64,000 nt of DNA from Silene latifolia (taxonomy: Eukaryota > Streptophyta > Magnoliopsida > Caryophyllales > Caryophyllaceae): positions 454,163,311 through 454,227,310 of the forward strand of contig NC_133538.1 in the NCBI RefSeq assembly GCF_048544455.1, in the 5' to 3' direction. Both the position numbers and the translations under genes were made by a program. Position 1 is the first letter of the stretch. The number at the start of each line of letters is the position of its first letter. The notes beneath the pieces were generated by a model. The model made no database searches. It saw only the letters and a program-made list of their open reading frames with translations, and was not told the origin of the DNA. Positions 62,023-64,000 of this stretch are shown here, one piece after another.

Positions 62023-63562
62023 TTGTTTGAGTCAAGTTGGGGTTGGGTCTTTAAGTGTGCAGGGGCTCTTACTTTAAATATTGACTCGGTTCGGGGTTTT
62101 CTTGTAGAAAGGCCGCCAAAAACCCCACGTCAAGCAATGGAAGATGCTGTTAACAAACTCACTGAGGTCGTGAACCTCATGATGACCAGAATGGATGCAA
62201 TCGAATCTAAGCTGGGTGAAGATTCCTCTTCATCTACCCCACCTCTGACTGATCTGGAGAAACGGTTCAAATTCATTGAAGACCGTCTCAAAACTCTCCT
62301 GGGGAAGAACATCCACTACGAAAATGCTAGGGCCTATGCCCCAGATTCGGATAAGTTGCCCACAAACATGGTACTCACCGATATCCCAAAGTTTAAGGGC
62401 ACGAAGATCCATCCACCATGTTAAGGCCTATAAGGGGTACTTAACACCGAAAGGAGTACCGCGACATGCTCTCGAAACTTTCGCTCAATCTCTGGATGAA
62501 CACCCGAAGGCGTGGTTCTACAATCTTGACCTTAAGAACTTCCCCACTTTCGAAGATATTACGGTGGAGTTCTGCAAGCACTATGCTGATAATGTCGAGA
62601 TTCAAACCAACATAAGAACGTTGGAGGTGATGACACAGAAAGACAAAGAAGGCTTTACTGAATTCCTTGCAAGATGGCGCGCTGAAAGCGTGAAACTAGC
62701 CAAGAAGCCTGACGAAGTTGAAATGGTAGATAAGTTCGTAAAGAATCTACGACCTATTTACCACAATGCTCTGAAATACCAAAATTTTGGCTCTTTCAAA
62801 GAATTGATAAGGATCGGGATAAAGGTAGAAGATGATGTCATAAGGGCAGAGGCTGAAAAGCCGAAAGGGTATCAAGGGGCCTCATCGTCTAAGGGCAAGG
62901 CCCCAGCAACGACCCATATTGATGAAGCCATCAATCTCTTAGAAGGGCAATCGAAGAAGCCGCAGCGCCAAGCTCCTAGGGCATTCACCGATATCGGATG
63001 CACTTATACATACGCTCTCCAAAGGCTCATAGCCCAAGGAAAGCTGAAGCCTATTGATCCAACTCCGGACCCTCCCGCTGATCAACAAGGTAAATGGTAT
63101 AAACCAAATGCCTACTGTGCCTTTCATCAAGGGAAAGGCCATGATACTGAAAGGTGTTATCGACTGAAGCACGAAATCCAAGACATGATTGAGAACGGAA
63201 CGCTCCCAATCCCAGCCATAAAACCCAATAACATCACCAATCCATTTCGCGATCACACCAACTTTGTTTCTGTCGAAGACAATGTCGATTATTCCCATCT
63301 TATACGCCCATGTCACTTGAAAGGGGTGTTCATCGGGAAGATATTTGTGGATTGCTTTGAATTCTTGCCAAACCCGAAGAATGAAATTCAAGTCGGGAGT
63401 CTTGCTCTAGAATGTACTCCTCTCGTTAACGAAGTTAATAAAAGACAATTCGATTCACCAACTTTCATCATCGGCGTAGATCCTCGTAGGACTACCTCGG
63501 GATGGAGGCGGACCATCAAAGGGATCAAGGATCGGGCCGAGCATCTAAGCCGACAAATTTGA
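62023..63562 (+). pseudogene. Tat/Ogre-like gag, split by a frameshift near 62405-62425
   Basis: Frame one (62023-62424) gives VNKLTEVVNLMMTRMDAIES, a coiled-coil-like start, then PTNMVLTDIPKFKGTK, where the core begins. The next part is only in frame two (to 63562). It has HVKAYKGYLTPKGVP, HPKAWFYNLDLKNFPTFEDI, FTEFLARWRAESVKL, and the Tat-type knuckle CAFHQGKGHDTERCYRLKHE, then IQDMIENGTLP. The frame is lost between FKGTK and KAYKGY. It ends at a stop at 63560-63562 after DRAEHLSRQI. Protease and pol should lie beyond 64000. The real start is uncertain: the ATG at 62023 is in leader-like sequence, and the Met of MEDAVNKL at about 62140 is an alternative. Confidence 0.85.
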
Positions 63563-64000
63563 ACAAGGGAAAGCTCAAGACCAGATTTGAAAATTATGAG
63601 TCGGGATCTGTTTTCTTATCTTAGTCGAGTCGAGTCTAGGATTTTCTTTTCTTGAATTTGAGTCGTTTTTTTCCGCGATGACCTAGGGTGTGTCCTAGGA
63701 ATCGTTCCTTCGAGTCTGTTAAGCATTTGCCATTCCAATAAAAAGTTCCAGTTTCGTTTCCAAATATGTCTTGTTTCCAATCCTCAATCATTCCGAAACA
63801 TGATAAAACGCACAACACACTCAAAGGCATCCCTGGGGTAGAAATATGTCCCGTTTCAAAATGTAAGGTACAATAGGATTCCGTGTTTGATTCCTTTACC
63901 TATTCCATGTCTGGTGGTAGAAAACCTCCATCTGAACCAATGTTTGTGACAAGCTTTTAGATGATTCTAGGACAAACCCGGACTAGCTCCTTGTTTCCCA
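63563..64000 (+). other. Post-gag spacer of the Tat-like element, cut by window end
   Basis: No coding frame recognised. AATAAAAAG near 63737 is a weak polyadenylation-like signal. The pol region presumably starts further right. Confidence 0.45.

Noticed and set aside
62939..63391. Minus-strand frame opposite gag
   Set aside because: Shadow of the plus-strand gag; its residues make no known domain.

Overview
This window is nuclear DNA from a flowering plant. It is intergenic heterochromatin made almost entirely of nested transposable elements. No intact host gene is visible. The mix of families suggests Caryophyllales, perhaps Caryophyllaceae: Athila-like and Tat/Ogre-like Ty3/gypsy elements, Met-primed gypsy LTRs, a Copia LTR, a CACTA end, MITEs, and LTRs rich in TCGATCGA palindromes. 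That assignment is inference.

Layout. 1-3228 is a Tat-type LTR cut by the window start. 3229-10397 is a decayed Athila-like element on the minus strand (gag, PR, RT, RNase H, INT, tRNA-Asp primer site, one LTR). It interrupts an Athila ORF1-type reading frame at 10398-11011. 11012-15831 holds a promoter-like fragment, a Met-primed gypsy LTR and an older LTR with a tandem hairpin array. 16723-17545 is a foldback element. 18384-19630 is a Copia LTR, and 19631-25265 is a coding-free gypsy element with a 1.4-kb LTR. 25526-27334 and 35750-35833 are the two halves of a FAR1/FRS-like pseudogene, split by a gag-PR-only Athila-like element (27335-35749, target duplication CAAGA). 36711-37140 is one CACTA end. 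37682-40440 is an inverted-terminus element carrying a bZIP fragment. 40553-51425 may be a Helitron; it contains a Tat solo LTR (41363-50233, duplication CTACT), which in turn contains a young non-autonomous element (42973-48644, duplication CGTAC). 51441-57765 holds two more microsatellite-bounded inverted-terminus elements with GTGTAACTTTA-type minisatellites. 57766-64000 is the 5' part of a Tat/Ogre-like element: LTR, primer site, leader and a frameshifted gag.

How the parts fit together. Three elements (3229-10397, 27335-35749, 42973-48644) share a tRNA-Asp primer site and lie on the minus strand. The last two also share a gag N-terminal leader and the same order of polypurine-plus-hairpin modules. 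Only the first has pol, and it is broken, so the other two were probably mobilised in trans by relatives elsewhere.

The most interesting signal is a cluster of perfect TCGATCGA-type palindromes placed just upstream of the apparent TATA box in LTRs of several otherwise different families. Each family has its own version of the palindrome. In the Athila-like group the same version also recurs between gag and protease and in the 3' spacer.
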